A stretch of DNA of 6,631 nt, taken from a bacterium (GTDB lineage: Bacteria > Actinomycetota > Acidimicrobiia > Acidimicrobiales > Bin134). Numbering within the stretch: the stretch's first letter is position 1; every line of letters begins with the position of its first letter. The notes below the pieces were generated by a model. The model ran no database searches, was not told the DNA's origin, and worked only from the letters and a program-made list of their open reading frames with translations. The DNA is taken from the NCBI GenBank assembly GCA_028820035.1, contig JAPPKI010000289.1, positions 1 through 6,631 of the forward strand, given 5' to 3'. Of the stretch, positions 1-6,524 are shown piece by piece. The translations under genes were made by a program, and so were the position numbers.

Positions 1-804
1 GGCGTAGGCCATGATCGCCTTCAGATAGCGCATGCTCCCGCCGGGCCAGCGGTTGGCGCTGAAAAAGCGCATCACCTGAGCATACGCGGCCTGCGAGGCG
101 GCGAAATCGCCAGAAGCATGGGCGGCTATCACCTGTCGGCAAGTTGCAGGGATGATGTTGCCGTCGCCCGACAAGAAGCCCTGGCCGCCGAGGGCGAGGA
201 TGGTGAGCGCCTGCATCGAGCCGCCCACATGCACGTCGCAGCGGCCGTCCACAACGTCGACCAGACGGGTCACGTAGGTCATGTCGGTGTTGGTCACGTT
301 GACGCCGAAAAGCTTGTCGGGCGCATACTCCCCCACGAGGCGGTCGAGGACGTCGAGGGGCACCACATAGCCGCTGAAAATGTGGCTCGACAGCACGCAG
401 GGGATGGAGGAGCCCTCCAGCACCGTGCGGAAGTACGCCTCCAGCTCGCCGGGAGTCGGCATGTTGGCGTGGCCACTGTCCACACAGTAGATCTGCATCG
501 CCTCAAGCCCGGCCGCTTCGGCGATGGCGACCAGATCGAGGTATTCGGCAGCCGTGTGCGTCTCCACCCCCATGGCCCGGGCCGACACTCGGCCAGCGGC
601 GGTGTCAGCCGTGATGCCGTACACCTGCTCGGTCTCCGCCGCGGTGAGCGCATATCCCTCACCGGGCGACGAGCTGCCCACATACATGCCCATGCCCACT
701 GAGGCGAGCCGGTCCACGTGAGCCCGCCACGCGTCGCAGTCGAGGCTGCCGTCGGGCGCGAACGGCGTGATCGTGCAGGTGAACGTGCTCAGCGGGCGGG
801 CCAT
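1..804 (-). CDS. Divergent DHDPS/NAL-family protein, C-terminus cut by window edge
   Basis: The 268 visible residues read as a (beta/alpha)8 barrel of the dihydrodipicolinate synthase / N-acetylneuraminate lyase family. The N-terminus runs from STFTCTITPFAPDGSLD; later LFGVNVTNTDM, VHVGGSM and LALGGQGFLSGDGNI follow the family's order of strands. The usual length is about 290-300 residues, so roughly 25-35 are missing beyond position 1. Family members normally form a Schiff base between a barrel lysine and a 2-oxo acid. Here the IGIKE-like strand reads FGVNV, giving Asn169 instead of lysine (codon 298-300). The substrate loop reads SSSPGE (44-49) instead of GTTGE, and the YNVP-like strand reads VLSSH (137-141). 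Tyr106 may stand for the catalytic tyrosine, but this region has an insertion and the alignment is uncertain. The ATG at 804 follows the amidohydrolase stop by 7 bases, and AGGA overlapping that stop serves as ribosome binding site. The family is fairly sure; the reaction is unknown. Confidence 0.85.
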   Translation of the reverse strand, partial: MARPLSTFTCTITPFAPDGSLDCDAWRAHVDRLASVGMGMYVGSSSPGEGYALTAAETEQVYGITADTAAGRVSARAMGVETHTAAEYLDLVAIAEAAGLEAMQIYCVDSGHANMPTPGELEAYFRTVLEGSSIPCVLSSHIFSGYVVPLDVLDRLVGEYAPDKLFGVNVTNTDMTYVTRLVDVVDGRCDVHVGGSMQALTILALGGQGFLSGDGNIIPATCRQVIAAHASGDFAASQAAYAQVMRFFSANRWPGGSMRYLKAIMAYA

Positions 805-811
805 GGCCGTC

Positions 812-1957
812 CTACAAGTCGGGGAACTTGTGGAGGCGCCGAGCGTTTTCCACCAGCATGAGCGAGCGCTCTTCGAGGGAGACTCCGGCCATCGCCGCCA
901 TCGTGGGCGACCACGCGTTGGGATAGTTAGAGCTGCCGTGGGGGTAATCGCTCGACCACAGCATCTTGTCGACGCCGATGTGGTGGCGGTTGTCGATACC
1001 GTAGGTGTCGGTGACCCAGGTGAAGTGGACGTGCTGCTCGATGTACTCGCTGGGGAGCTTGGCCAGGTCGAACCGGAAGCGGTAGCGGTAGTAGCCGTCG
1101 TCGAGCTGCTCTTTGAAGTAGGGAACCCAGCCGCAGTCCACCTCGGCGAACACCAGGCCCAAGTCGGGGAACCGGTCGAATATCCCCGAGAAGATCAGCT
1201 CAATCAAGTGCGTCGATGCGCCCAGGAAGCGAGTGGCGGCCGGCAGGGCCAGCAGGTTCTTCTGGGCGGGCATCGTGTTCTGGAGCGACACGTGGATGGC
1301 AAGCGTGATGCCGCGCTCTTGCAGCGCCGCCCACACCGGATCGTCGCACGGGTCGGGCGATAGCGAGCCGTGGGGATACGCGCTCATCAAGAAGCCGCCG
1401 GTGCTAGCCCGGCTGCCCACCCGGTCGACCTCGGCGAGGGCCATGTCCACCCCGCGGTTGGGCAATAGGGGCAAGGCCCGGAACCGTTGAAGGTCGTGGG
1501 AGGCGTATTCGTCGATCCAGTCGTTGTAAGCCTGGACTTGCGCGAGGTGGAAGTCGGACTCCTCGGCGGCCGCGACCGCCTGATAGATCCGGGGCGACGG
1601 GTAGAGCACCTCGGCATCGACGCCGGCAATCTCGATCTCGCCGACCCGGGCGGCGGGGTCCCATCCCCCGGGCCGGATCTCGTCGAACCGGACCCAGTTC
1701 TGGCGCAATCGCGGATCCTGGCCGGCGCAGGCATTGAGCCCGATCGGCATCGGTCCTTCGACGCCCTCGATCACCCAGGCGTCGCCCTCCTCGAAACGCT
1801 CCACCCGGGGCACCCGGTCGCGGTACTTGGCCGGGACCCGCGACGTCCACAGATCGGCGGGCTCGTTGATGTGACTGTCGGCTGAGATGAGGTTGTACGA
1901 TCGCAGCCGGCCCGCCGACGAGGTTTGAGCATCCTGCTGCTCGGTGAGCATGGTCAT
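812..1957 (-). CDS. Amidohydrolase-2 family metal-dependent hydrolase/decarboxylase
   Basis: This 381-residue protein fits the amidohydrolase-2 (ACMSD-like) branch of the amidohydrolase superfamily, cytosolic TIM-barrel enzymes that hydrolyse or decarboxylate with one divalent metal. The N-terminal strand reads ISADSHINEP, so the HxH metal pair is D27-x-H29, as is common in this subgroup, with E32 after it. Other likely metal or active-site residues are His222 (LAIHVS), the GLVFAEVDCGWVPY segment (267-280) and Asp337 in WSSDYPH. ALPLLPN and GVDKMLWSSDYPHGSS are typical of the family. No signal peptide or membrane segment is visible. The ATG at 1957 has GGAG five bases upstream, better placed than for the second in-frame ATG two codons on. 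The stop is TAG. Gene order in an acyl-CoA operon suggests C-C or ring cleavage, or decarboxylation, of a pathway intermediate, but the substrate is not readable. Confidence 0.92.
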   Translation of the reverse strand: MTMLTEQQDAQTSSAGRLRSYNLISADSHINEPADLWTSRVPAKYRDRVPRVERFEEGDAWVIEGVEGPMPIGLNACAGQDPRLRQNWVRFDEIRPGGWDPAARVGEIEIAGVDAEVLYPSPRIYQAVAAAEESDFHLAQVQAYNDWIDEYASHDLQRFRALPLLPNRGVDMALAEVDRVGSRASTGGFLMSAYPHGSLSPDPCDDPVWAALQERGITLAIHVSLQNTMPAQKNLLALPAATRFLGASTHLIELIFSGIFDRFPDLGLVFAEVDCGWVPYFKEQLDDGYYRYRFRFDLAKLPSEYIEQHVHFTWVTDTYGIDNRHHIGVDKMLWSSDYPHGSSNYPNAWSPTMAAMAGVSLEERSLMLVENARRLHKFPDL

Positions 1958-1979
1958 GTCGACTCCAATCGCAGGCTGT

Positions 1980-2001
1980 GCCGACCTCGCTCCGGGCCGG
2001 C
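1980..2001 (-). other. Intercistronic hairpin between alcohol dehydrogenase and amidohydrolase genes
   Basis: In the minus-strand transcript GCCGGCC and GGTCGGC can pair over seven positions, including one G-U wobble, around an eight-base loop (1987-1994). It fills much of the 52-base gap after the dehydrogenase stop and ends about 22 bases before the amidohydrolase ATG. No U-run follows, so it is not a classical intrinsic terminator. It could affect mRNA processing, stability or translation of the next gene. Chance folding in GC-rich DNA is a real alternative. Confidence 0.35.
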
Positions 2002-2009
2002 GGTCAGCT

Positions 2010-3137
2010 TCAAACTCTATCGCTGCACATTGCGATTACACCCCGGATGTTGCGGCCCGCAGCCAAGTCGGCAAAGCCGGTGTTGATCTCGTCGAGCCGG
2101 TAGCGCTGGGTGATGAGCTTCTCCAGCGGCAGTCTCCCGGCCAGATAGTGGTCGATCCACCGCACCACGTCCCGAGCAGGATCGGGACCTCCGATCGTGG
2201 TCCCGACGATCGCCCTTTGGGCCAACAGCAGATTCGGGGAAATGGGGATCGACTCCATGCCGTGCGACGTGCCGCCCACTTGCACCACCATCCCGCCCGC
2301 AGCGAGGCAGGCTATGGCCGTCTCGTAGTGCTCGGGTCGGACTCGGTCAGGGGTGAGCAGCACCGCGTCCACCCCCCAGCCGCCGGTGAGCTCCCCCACC
2401 GCGTCGGCGACATCGGCGGCACTGGCATCGATGACGTCAGTCGCTCCATACCCAAGGGCGAGGGCGAGCTTGTCGGCCTTGACGTCGACGGCCACGATCC
2501 GCTCTGCTCCAGCCAGCGCCGCACCCATCACCGCGGCGGCTCCCACCCCGCCGATCCCGAGCACCAACACCGCATCACCGGGCTGGACACCGGCCACATT
2601 CACCGCCGCGCCGACGCCAGTGGATACTCCGCAGGAGACAAGGGCGGCGACCGCAGGCTCTACCCCGTCGGCAATCTTAACCAAGTGGCGTTCAGGGGTG
2701 ACGGTGTGGCGGGCAAAGCTCCCGAGCCCGAGGTGGGTCCCCACCGCCGCGCCCGACTGGTCGAACATGCGATAGGTGCCGTCGCGCAGCCGTCCCGAAC
2801 CGTCCATGCCGGTGGGGCAGAAGGTCTTGAGGCCGCGTAGGCAATTTCGACAGGTGCCGCACGGCCCTTTGAATATCTGGACGACACTGTCGCCCACCTC
2901 CAGCGACTGCACCCCCGGCCCCACCTCGGCCACGACCCCAGCACCCTCGTGGCCGCAGACTGCGGGCGGTTCCACCGGATAGGCCCCCTCGATCACATAG
3001 CGATCCGAACCGCATATTCCCGCGGCCCCCATCTCCAAGATCACCTCTCCATGAGCGGGAGGCTGAATCTCAATCGCCTCTATCGACAGCGGCTCCCCCA
3101 CCGCTCGTAGGACGGCAGCCTCCGTGGTTATCGCCAT
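2010..3137 (-). CDS. Zinc-dependent medium-chain alcohol dehydrogenase (MDR family)
   Basis: The 375-residue protein has the full layout of a zinc alcohol dehydrogenase, a cytosolic NAD-linked enzyme interconverting alcohols and aldehydes or ketones. Numbered from the ATG at 3137, catalytic zinc ligands are Cys42 (GICGSD), His63-Glu64 (CGHEGAG) and Cys169 (SCGVSTGVGAA). The structural zinc lobe has Cys93, Cys96, Cys99 and Cys107. The Rossmann motif GIGGVG is at 194-199, and Asp218 at the end of the second strand favours NAD over NADP. The lobe and length resemble the class III and NDMA-dependent type of MDR enzymes more than short quinone reductases. An in-frame GTG at 3143 would add two residues; neither start has a clear Shine-Dalgarno. 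I prefer the ATG because a TAnnnT box lies exactly at leaderless spacing. Stop TGA at 2010-2012. Placement after the SDR suggests it handles an alcohol or aldehyde made by the operon's pathway; the substrate is unknown. Confidence 0.93.
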   Translation of the reverse strand: MAITTEAAVLRAVGEPLSIEAIEIQPPAHGEVILEMGAAGICGSDRYVIEGAYPVEPPAVCGHEGAGVVAEVGPGVQSLEVGDSVVQIFKGPCGTCRNCLRGLKTFCPTGMDGSGRLRDGTYRMFDQSGAAVGTHLGLGSFARHTVTPERHLVKIADGVEPAVAALVSCGVSTGVGAAVNVAGVQPGDAVLVLGIGGVGAAAVMGAALAGAERIVAVDVKADKLALALGYGATDVIDASAADVADAVGELTGGWGVDAVLLTPDRVRPEHYETAIACLAAGGMVVQVGGTSHGMESIPISPNLLLAQRAIVGTTIGGPDPARDVVRWIDHYLAGRLPLEKLITQRYRLDEINTGFADLAAGRNIRGVIAMCSDRV

Positions 3138-3172
3138 GTCCACAAACTAGTGGTTTGCCAGTCATTTGGCAG
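3137..3172 (-). promoter_or_regulatory. Candidate internal leaderless promoter before the alcohol dehydrogenase gene
   Basis: On the minus strand the hexamer TAGTTT (3149-3144) fits the actinobacterial -10 consensus TAnnnT. It sits at -12 to -7 if transcription starts at the A of the ATG at 3137. Seventeen bases further up, CTGCCA (3172-3167) matches TTGACA at four of six positions. There is no clear Shine-Dalgarno, which agrees with a leaderless message. Two small inverted repeats overlap it: TGCCA/TGGCA (3156-3160, 3167-3171) and CAAAC/GTTTG (3143-3147, 3153-3157). They might be a repressor site or mRNA hairpins. This is inference from spacing and short matches only. Confidence 0.33.
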
Positions 3173-3177
3173 AGAGA

Positions 3178-3915
3178 TCAACTGGTGATGGATCCACCGG
3201 CGAGGGGGATGGTTTGGGCAGTCATCCAGGAGGCTTCCTCGGAGGCGAGGTAGGCGCATAGCGCGGCGACGTCTTCGGGGGTGCCCAGCCGCCGGGTGGG
3301 AATGGCCCTGGCCAATTGGTCGGTGACGCCAGTGTCGCCGGTGTTGGACATCAGACCGAGGGCGATGGAATTCACCGTGACTCCCGTCTGGGCCACCTCA
3401 AGCGCCACAGAGCGAAGCAGCCCGGCCGCGCCGCCCTTGCCTGCCGAGTAGGCCGCCACCCCGATGTTCACGCCGACAGTCCCAGCCCCGGAGACTACGG
3501 CGATGACCCGGCCCCAACCCCGCTCGATCATGCCGGGCAGCACCGCGTGGGTGCAGTTCAAAACGCCGCCAAGATTGACGGCAAGAGGCCCGATCCACTC
3601 GTCGGGCACAGTCTCGGCAAAGGGTTTGACCTGCATGGTCTCGGCCCCGGCGTTGCCGGCGTTGTTGACCAGAATGTCGATGGGCCGGTCGTCGATCGCC
3701 TCTCGCACCGCTTCGCCATCGGTGACGTCGAACGGCAGCGCCTCGGCCGAGTGGCCTGCACCCACTATGGCGTCCGCCACTTCCCCGGCGCGGTCGGCAA
3801 CGATGTCGTTGACCAACACGTGGGCTCCTTGGGACGCCAGCGTGTGGGCCACGCCCGCGCCGACATTCTGGCCCGCGCCAGTCACTAACGCGGTTTTGCC
3901 GTCAAGATTGAACAT
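3178..3915 (-). CDS. Short-chain dehydrogenase/reductase (SDR, FabG-like)
   Basis: A complete classical SDR of 245 residues, usual for the family: a cytosolic NAD(P)-dependent oxidoreductase, often acting on 3-hydroxyacyl-CoA or a secondary alcohol. It begins FNLDGKTALVTGAG. The cofactor motif is TGAGQNVG (12-19), with Asn17 replacing the middle glycine of TGxxxGxG. Asp37 in VLVNDI near the end of the second strand favours NAD. Further motifs are FDV (62-64), NNAG (84-87), Asn114, Ser142 and the catalytic pair Tyr156 and Lys160 in YSAGK. The tail has RRLGTPEDVA and LAGG, typical of FabG-like proteins. The ATG at 3915 has a strong ribosome binding site (AAAGGGAG, eight bases upstream) inside the 24-base gap after the acyl-CoA dehydrogenase stop. 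With the upstream dehydrogenase and dehydratase, it probably performs the third step of a beta-oxidation-like sequence; the exact substrate is not shown. Confidence 0.92.
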   Translation of the reverse strand: MFNLDGKTALVTGAGQNVGAGVAHTLASQGAHVLVNDIVADRAGEVADAIVGAGHSAEALPFDVTDGEAVREAIDDRPIDILVNNAGNAGAETMQVKPFAETVPDEWIGPLAVNLGGVLNCTHAVLPGMIERGWGRVIAVVSGAGTVGVNIGVAAYSAGKGGAAGLLRSVALEVAQTGVTVNSIALGLMSNTGDTGVTDQLARAIPTRRLGTPEDVAALCAYLASEEASWMTAQTIPLAGGSITS

Positions 3916-3939
3916 GAATGTCTCTCCCTTTCTTCCCAG
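3916..3939 (-). promoter_or_regulatory. Strong ribosome binding site for the SDR gene
   Basis: The 24-base gap before the SDR gene holds the purine-rich stretch GGGAAGAAAGGGAGAG, with GGGAG eight bases before the ATG at 3915. It is the best Shine-Dalgarno in the window and fixes that start. It contrasts with the weak or absent sites before the dehydratase and alcohol dehydrogenase genes. Confidence 0.6.
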
Positions 3940-5214
3940 CTATCTGGGGACATCCTGCCAGGCTATGTCGTGGTAGGGGTCGGGCTCGCGGGGTAGCCCG
4001 AGCACCTTCTCCCCGATCACGTTCTTGTTGACCTCTGTGGTTCCCCCCTCGATGGTGTTAGCCCGGCTTCGCAGCATGCCCTTTGCCACATAGGGCATGT
4101 GAGCGGCCCAAGCTTCGATGGAGTCTCGCCCCTCGGACGGCTCGCCGGGCATCCAGGCCACCGATCCCATACCCGCCAGATCCGCAGCGGCCAGTTGGAG
4201 TGCCTGGTTGAGCTGGCTTTGCTGCACCTTGCCGACGGACGCCGCTGGCCCCGGCGTACCTCCGGCCTTGACCGTGGCCCGAACGCGGTCATTGGTCCAC
4301 GCCCGAATCTTCTCCTCGGAATAGAGCCGCATGAGCCGGTCGCGCTCCACCGGGCCAGCGCTAGCCTGACGAGCCTGTTTGAGGAGGCTGTCGACTCCCC
4401 CGCCGCCTATGCGGTCGACGCCGCCTGAGCCGGCCCCGGCCACCATCTGGCGCTCGCCGGCCAGGGTGGCCCCGGCCACCCGCCACCCGTCGCCCGCGGT
4501 GCCGACCCGGTGGAAGTCGGGAACCCGGACCTCCTCCAGCCACACCTCGTTGAAGTCGATCTCACCGCCGATGTGGCGTAGAGGGCGCACCTCCACCCCG
4601 GGCGACGACAAGTCGACCAGGAAGTAGGTGATGCCCCGGCGCTTGGCGACGGTGGGATCGGTGCGGGCCAGGCAGATGGCGAACTCCGACTCGTGGGCCC
4701 AGGTGCTCCACACCTTCTGTCCGGTGAGGATCCACTCGTCCCCGTCTTGTTCGGCCCGCATGGCCAGCGAGGCGAGGTCGGAGCCGGCGCCGGGCTCGCT
4801 GAACATCTGGCACCACCGCTCCTGGTTGGCCACCATGGGGGGAAGAAAGCGCAGGCGCTGCTCCTCGGTGCCGTGGGCGAACAGCGCCGGGGCGGTGTTG
4901 TGCAGGCCCAAGGGGTTGAGCCGGCCCAAATTGAGCGGGGCGATGACCGTTTCGGTCACCCGGGCCTTGGCCAGCGGCAAGTCGAGGCCTCCGTATTCGA
5001 CCGGCCAAGTGGCCACCGCCAGCCCGGATGCGGCAAAGGTGGGATACCAGGCCTCGTAGTCCTTTCTCGGCCTCACTTCCCGGATGGCCCGCCGCCCACG
5101 AGGAGCGGCGTCGCGCCATGCCTGGGGGACGTGCTCGGCCACCCAGGCACAGACAAGAGCCCTGATCTCATCGTCGCTGCTCGACGCGTCGATCGGAAGC
5201 CGCTCGGAACTCAT
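3940..5214 (-). CDS. Acyl-CoA dehydrogenase (FadE-like)
   Basis: A complete acyl-CoA dehydrogenase of 424 residues, the FAD enzyme that introduces an alpha-beta double bond into an acyl-CoA and passes electrons to ETF. The helical N-terminal domain includes WPVEYGG (70-76). The middle beta domain has the flavin and substrate signature CQMFSEPGAGSDLA (135-148), then LTGQKVWSTWA (163-173). The C-terminal helical domain carries TIEGGTTEVNKN; Glu389 in IEGG aligns with the catalytic base of medium-chain enzymes (YEGT). VLGLPREP near the end is common in actinobacterial FadE proteins. A glycine-rich stretch (260-273) lies between the middle and C-terminal domains. The ATG at 5214 overlaps the dehydratase stop as ATGA, so the two are probably translationally coupled; the Shine-Dalgarno itself is weak (GAGG, 14 bases up). 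Such enzymes act on fatty, steroid side-chain or aromatic-derived acyl-CoAs; the sequence does not say which. Confidence 0.95.
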   Translation of the reverse strand: MSSERLPIDASSSDDEIRALVCAWVAEHVPQAWRDAAPRGRRAIREVRPRKDYEAWYPTFAASGLAVATWPVEYGGLDLPLAKARVTETVIAPLNLGRLNPLGLHNTAPALFAHGTEEQRLRFLPPMVANQERWCQMFSEPGAGSDLASLAMRAEQDGDEWILTGQKVWSTWAHESEFAICLARTDPTVAKRRGITYFLVDLSSPGVEVRPLRHIGGEIDFNEVWLEEVRVPDFHRVGTAGDGWRVAGATLAGERQMVAGAGSGGVDRIGGGGVDSLLKQARQASAGPVERDRLMRLYSEEKIRAWTNDRVRATVKAGGTPGPAASVGKVQQSQLNQALQLAAADLAGMGSVAWMPGEPSEGRDSIEAWAAHMPYVAKGMLRSRANTIEGGTTEVNKNVIGEKVLGLPREPDPYHDIAWQDVPR

Positions 5215-6488
5215 TCTGCCGACATAGCCTCAAACCGCTCGACGAGCGCATCCAGCGCCTCCGCCGCAGTGGTGGACCCTCCCGGCGGCGTGGGCAGCTT
5301 CACCGGACCGTGCTCCAGGCTCGGCAGCAGGATGGTGGCGTGTCCGGGGCAGGTGATCTCGCCCCGCTGGTTCTCGCCGTATATGTCGAGGTCGACGGCG
5401 GGGGCGCCTTCTTCGTTGCGGTACTTGCGGGTCACCTTGCCCCGCATCCAGTGAGTGTCGCCCACATAGTTGAACCGGCGGAACTCCACGTCGAGGGCGG
5501 CCAGCCAGGCGTCGTCGCCCATCCAGTCGGTACACAGGTGTACCAGCCAGGTCTCGCGCATCCGACCGTAGTCGTATATCGCGGGATTGCCCGCCCGCCG
5601 GGCCCACTCGGGATCCCAGTGGACCCGCTGTTGGACATCGGGGACGTTGAGATCGTCAGGCCGGAAAAACCCCGGCACCCGCTGGCGCTGCTGCACACCC
5701 AGCCGTAGTGCCTTTACCCCGTAGAGGCCCATGCCCATGCCGGTGTGCCACACCACCATGTCGGTCACCCGCATTGGCCCCTTGACCAGGGGCGGCAGTT
5801 CGTCGCCCTCATCCACGTCCTCCCACCAGCGGGGCTCAGCGCCCCGGCGGCGCTCGGGCTCGCTGCGGACCGCTTCGGTGATCTCGGCAATCTGCTCGTC
5901 GGTGTAGGGCTCGATCTCGATGTCGCCGTACTTGCCCTTGCCTTCGTCGGCCTTGCGCTCCACCGCCCCCCGGTCGGTTCGGATCATCAGCCGGTACTGG
6001 GCCGACAGCACCGCCCCCTGGGTGGCGAACACCTCCGCCGTCCACTCGTGAACGGTGCGGGCCGCGAACTCGCTTTTCTTGTCGCGCACTCCCACCAGGG
6101 CATTCCGCCGGGTGACCCGCATTCCCGGGCGAAGCGGCGCCCACCACTCCCGGTAGCTGCCCGAGTAGTAGGCGTGGGCGCCCTTGAGGGGATCACCCTT
6201 GAGCAGCGCCTTGGTGTCGGGGTCGAGCTTCTCAACCTCATTTTCACCAATGAGCGTGTCGCCCCCGTTCATGTTGGGCGATGAGATCGGCCCTCCCCAC
6301 ACGGTATTGGCGCCGTAATCCGGATCGCACCACAGCGGGTTGTCGTCGCCGAATGCCTCCGCCACCTGCCGAAACGCATCGGTGTTGGGCTCGCGATACC
6401 AAGGAGGCTGAGGATGCGGCTGCGCAATCCCGATCCGAGCCCGCAACCTGGCAATGGCCTCGTCGGTTATCGCACCCCCGTCCGACAC
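5211..6488 (-). CDS. Double-hotdog acyl dehydratase (MaoC / FAS1-like dehydratase family)
   Basis: This 425-residue protein looks like an acyl dehydratase made of two hotdog folds, a family hydrating or dehydrating enoyl/3-hydroxyacyl thioesters in the cytosol. The N-terminal half has AFGDDNPLWCDPDYG (45-59) and WGGPISSP, the usual form of the FAS1-like dehydratase domain; it resembles the hydratase motif GDxNPxHxD but has Trp53-Cys54 where the catalytic histidine would be. A charged linker (172-220) leads to the second half, with TDMVVWHTG (242-250), HWDPEWARRAGNP (290-302), DYGRMRETWLVHLCTDWMGDD (306-326) and NYVGDTHWMRGKV. His290 and Asp292 are candidate active-site residues. The start is GTG at 6488; no in-frame ATG, GTG or TTG lies between it and the upstream stop. 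The 3' end overlaps the next gene by four bases. It is the first complete gene of the operon and probably partners the acyl-CoA dehydrogenase. Confidence 0.88.
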   Translation of the reverse strand: MSDGGAITDEAIARLRARIGIAQPHPQPPWYREPNTDAFRQVAEAFGDDNPLWCDPDYGANTVWGGPISSPNMNGGDTLIGENEVEKLDPDTKALLKGDPLKGAHAYYSGSYREWWAPLRPGMRVTRRNALVGVRDKKSEFAARTVHEWTAEVFATQGAVLSAQYRLMIRTDRGAVERKADEGKGKYGDIEIEPYTDEQIAEITEAVRSEPERRRGAEPRWWEDVDEGDELPPLVKGPMRVTDMVVWHTGMGMGLYGVKALRLGVQQRQRVPGFFRPDDLNVPDVQQRVHWDPEWARRAGNPAIYDYGRMRETWLVHLCTDWMGDDAWLAALDVEFRRFNYVGDTHWMRGKVTRKYRNEEGAPAVDLDIYGENQRGEITCPGHATILLPSLEHGPVKLPTPPGGSTTAAEALDALVERFEAMSAE

Positions 6489-6501
6489 GGACCGGACTGT
6501 A
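6489..6501 (-). promoter_or_regulatory. Possible -10 box before the dehydratase GTG start
   Basis: On the minus strand TACAGT (6501-6496) fits TAnnnT and ends seven bases before the GTG at 6488, close to leaderless spacing. No good Shine-Dalgarno is near; the nearest AGG lies about 15 bases up. No convincing -35 box is found at 16-18 bases. This may mark a promoter for the six-gene set, but a chance match is likely enough to keep confidence low. Confidence 0.22.
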
Positions 6502-6524
6502 CCTGACGACCTAGCCCGCTTCTC

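Noticed and set aside
118..1363. Plus-strand open frames at 118-702 and 767-1363
   Set aside because: They mirror the DHDPS-like and amidohydrolase genes, whose motifs are clear on the minus strand.
1980..2001. Hairpin considered as an intrinsic terminator
   Set aside because: No U-run follows it on the minus strand and the next gene starts about 20 bases later with a good ribosome binding site.
1944..2840. Long plus-strand open frame (298 codons) opposite the alcohol dehydrogenase gene
   Set aside because: Its product is rich in His, Arg, Gly and Pro with no recognisable motif, and the opposite strand encodes a textbook zinc dehydrogenase. It is an antisense shadow typical of GC-rich DNA.
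4693..5454. Plus-strand open frame of 253 codons crossing the dehydratase/acyl-CoA dehydrogenase junction
   Set aside because: It lies antisense to two well-supported genes, shows no domain and has low-complexity composition.
5944..5992. Charged linker in the dehydratase considered as a frameshift scar between two genes
   Set aside because: The frame is open throughout, codon bias does not change, and two hotdog domains joined by a linker is the expected family layout.
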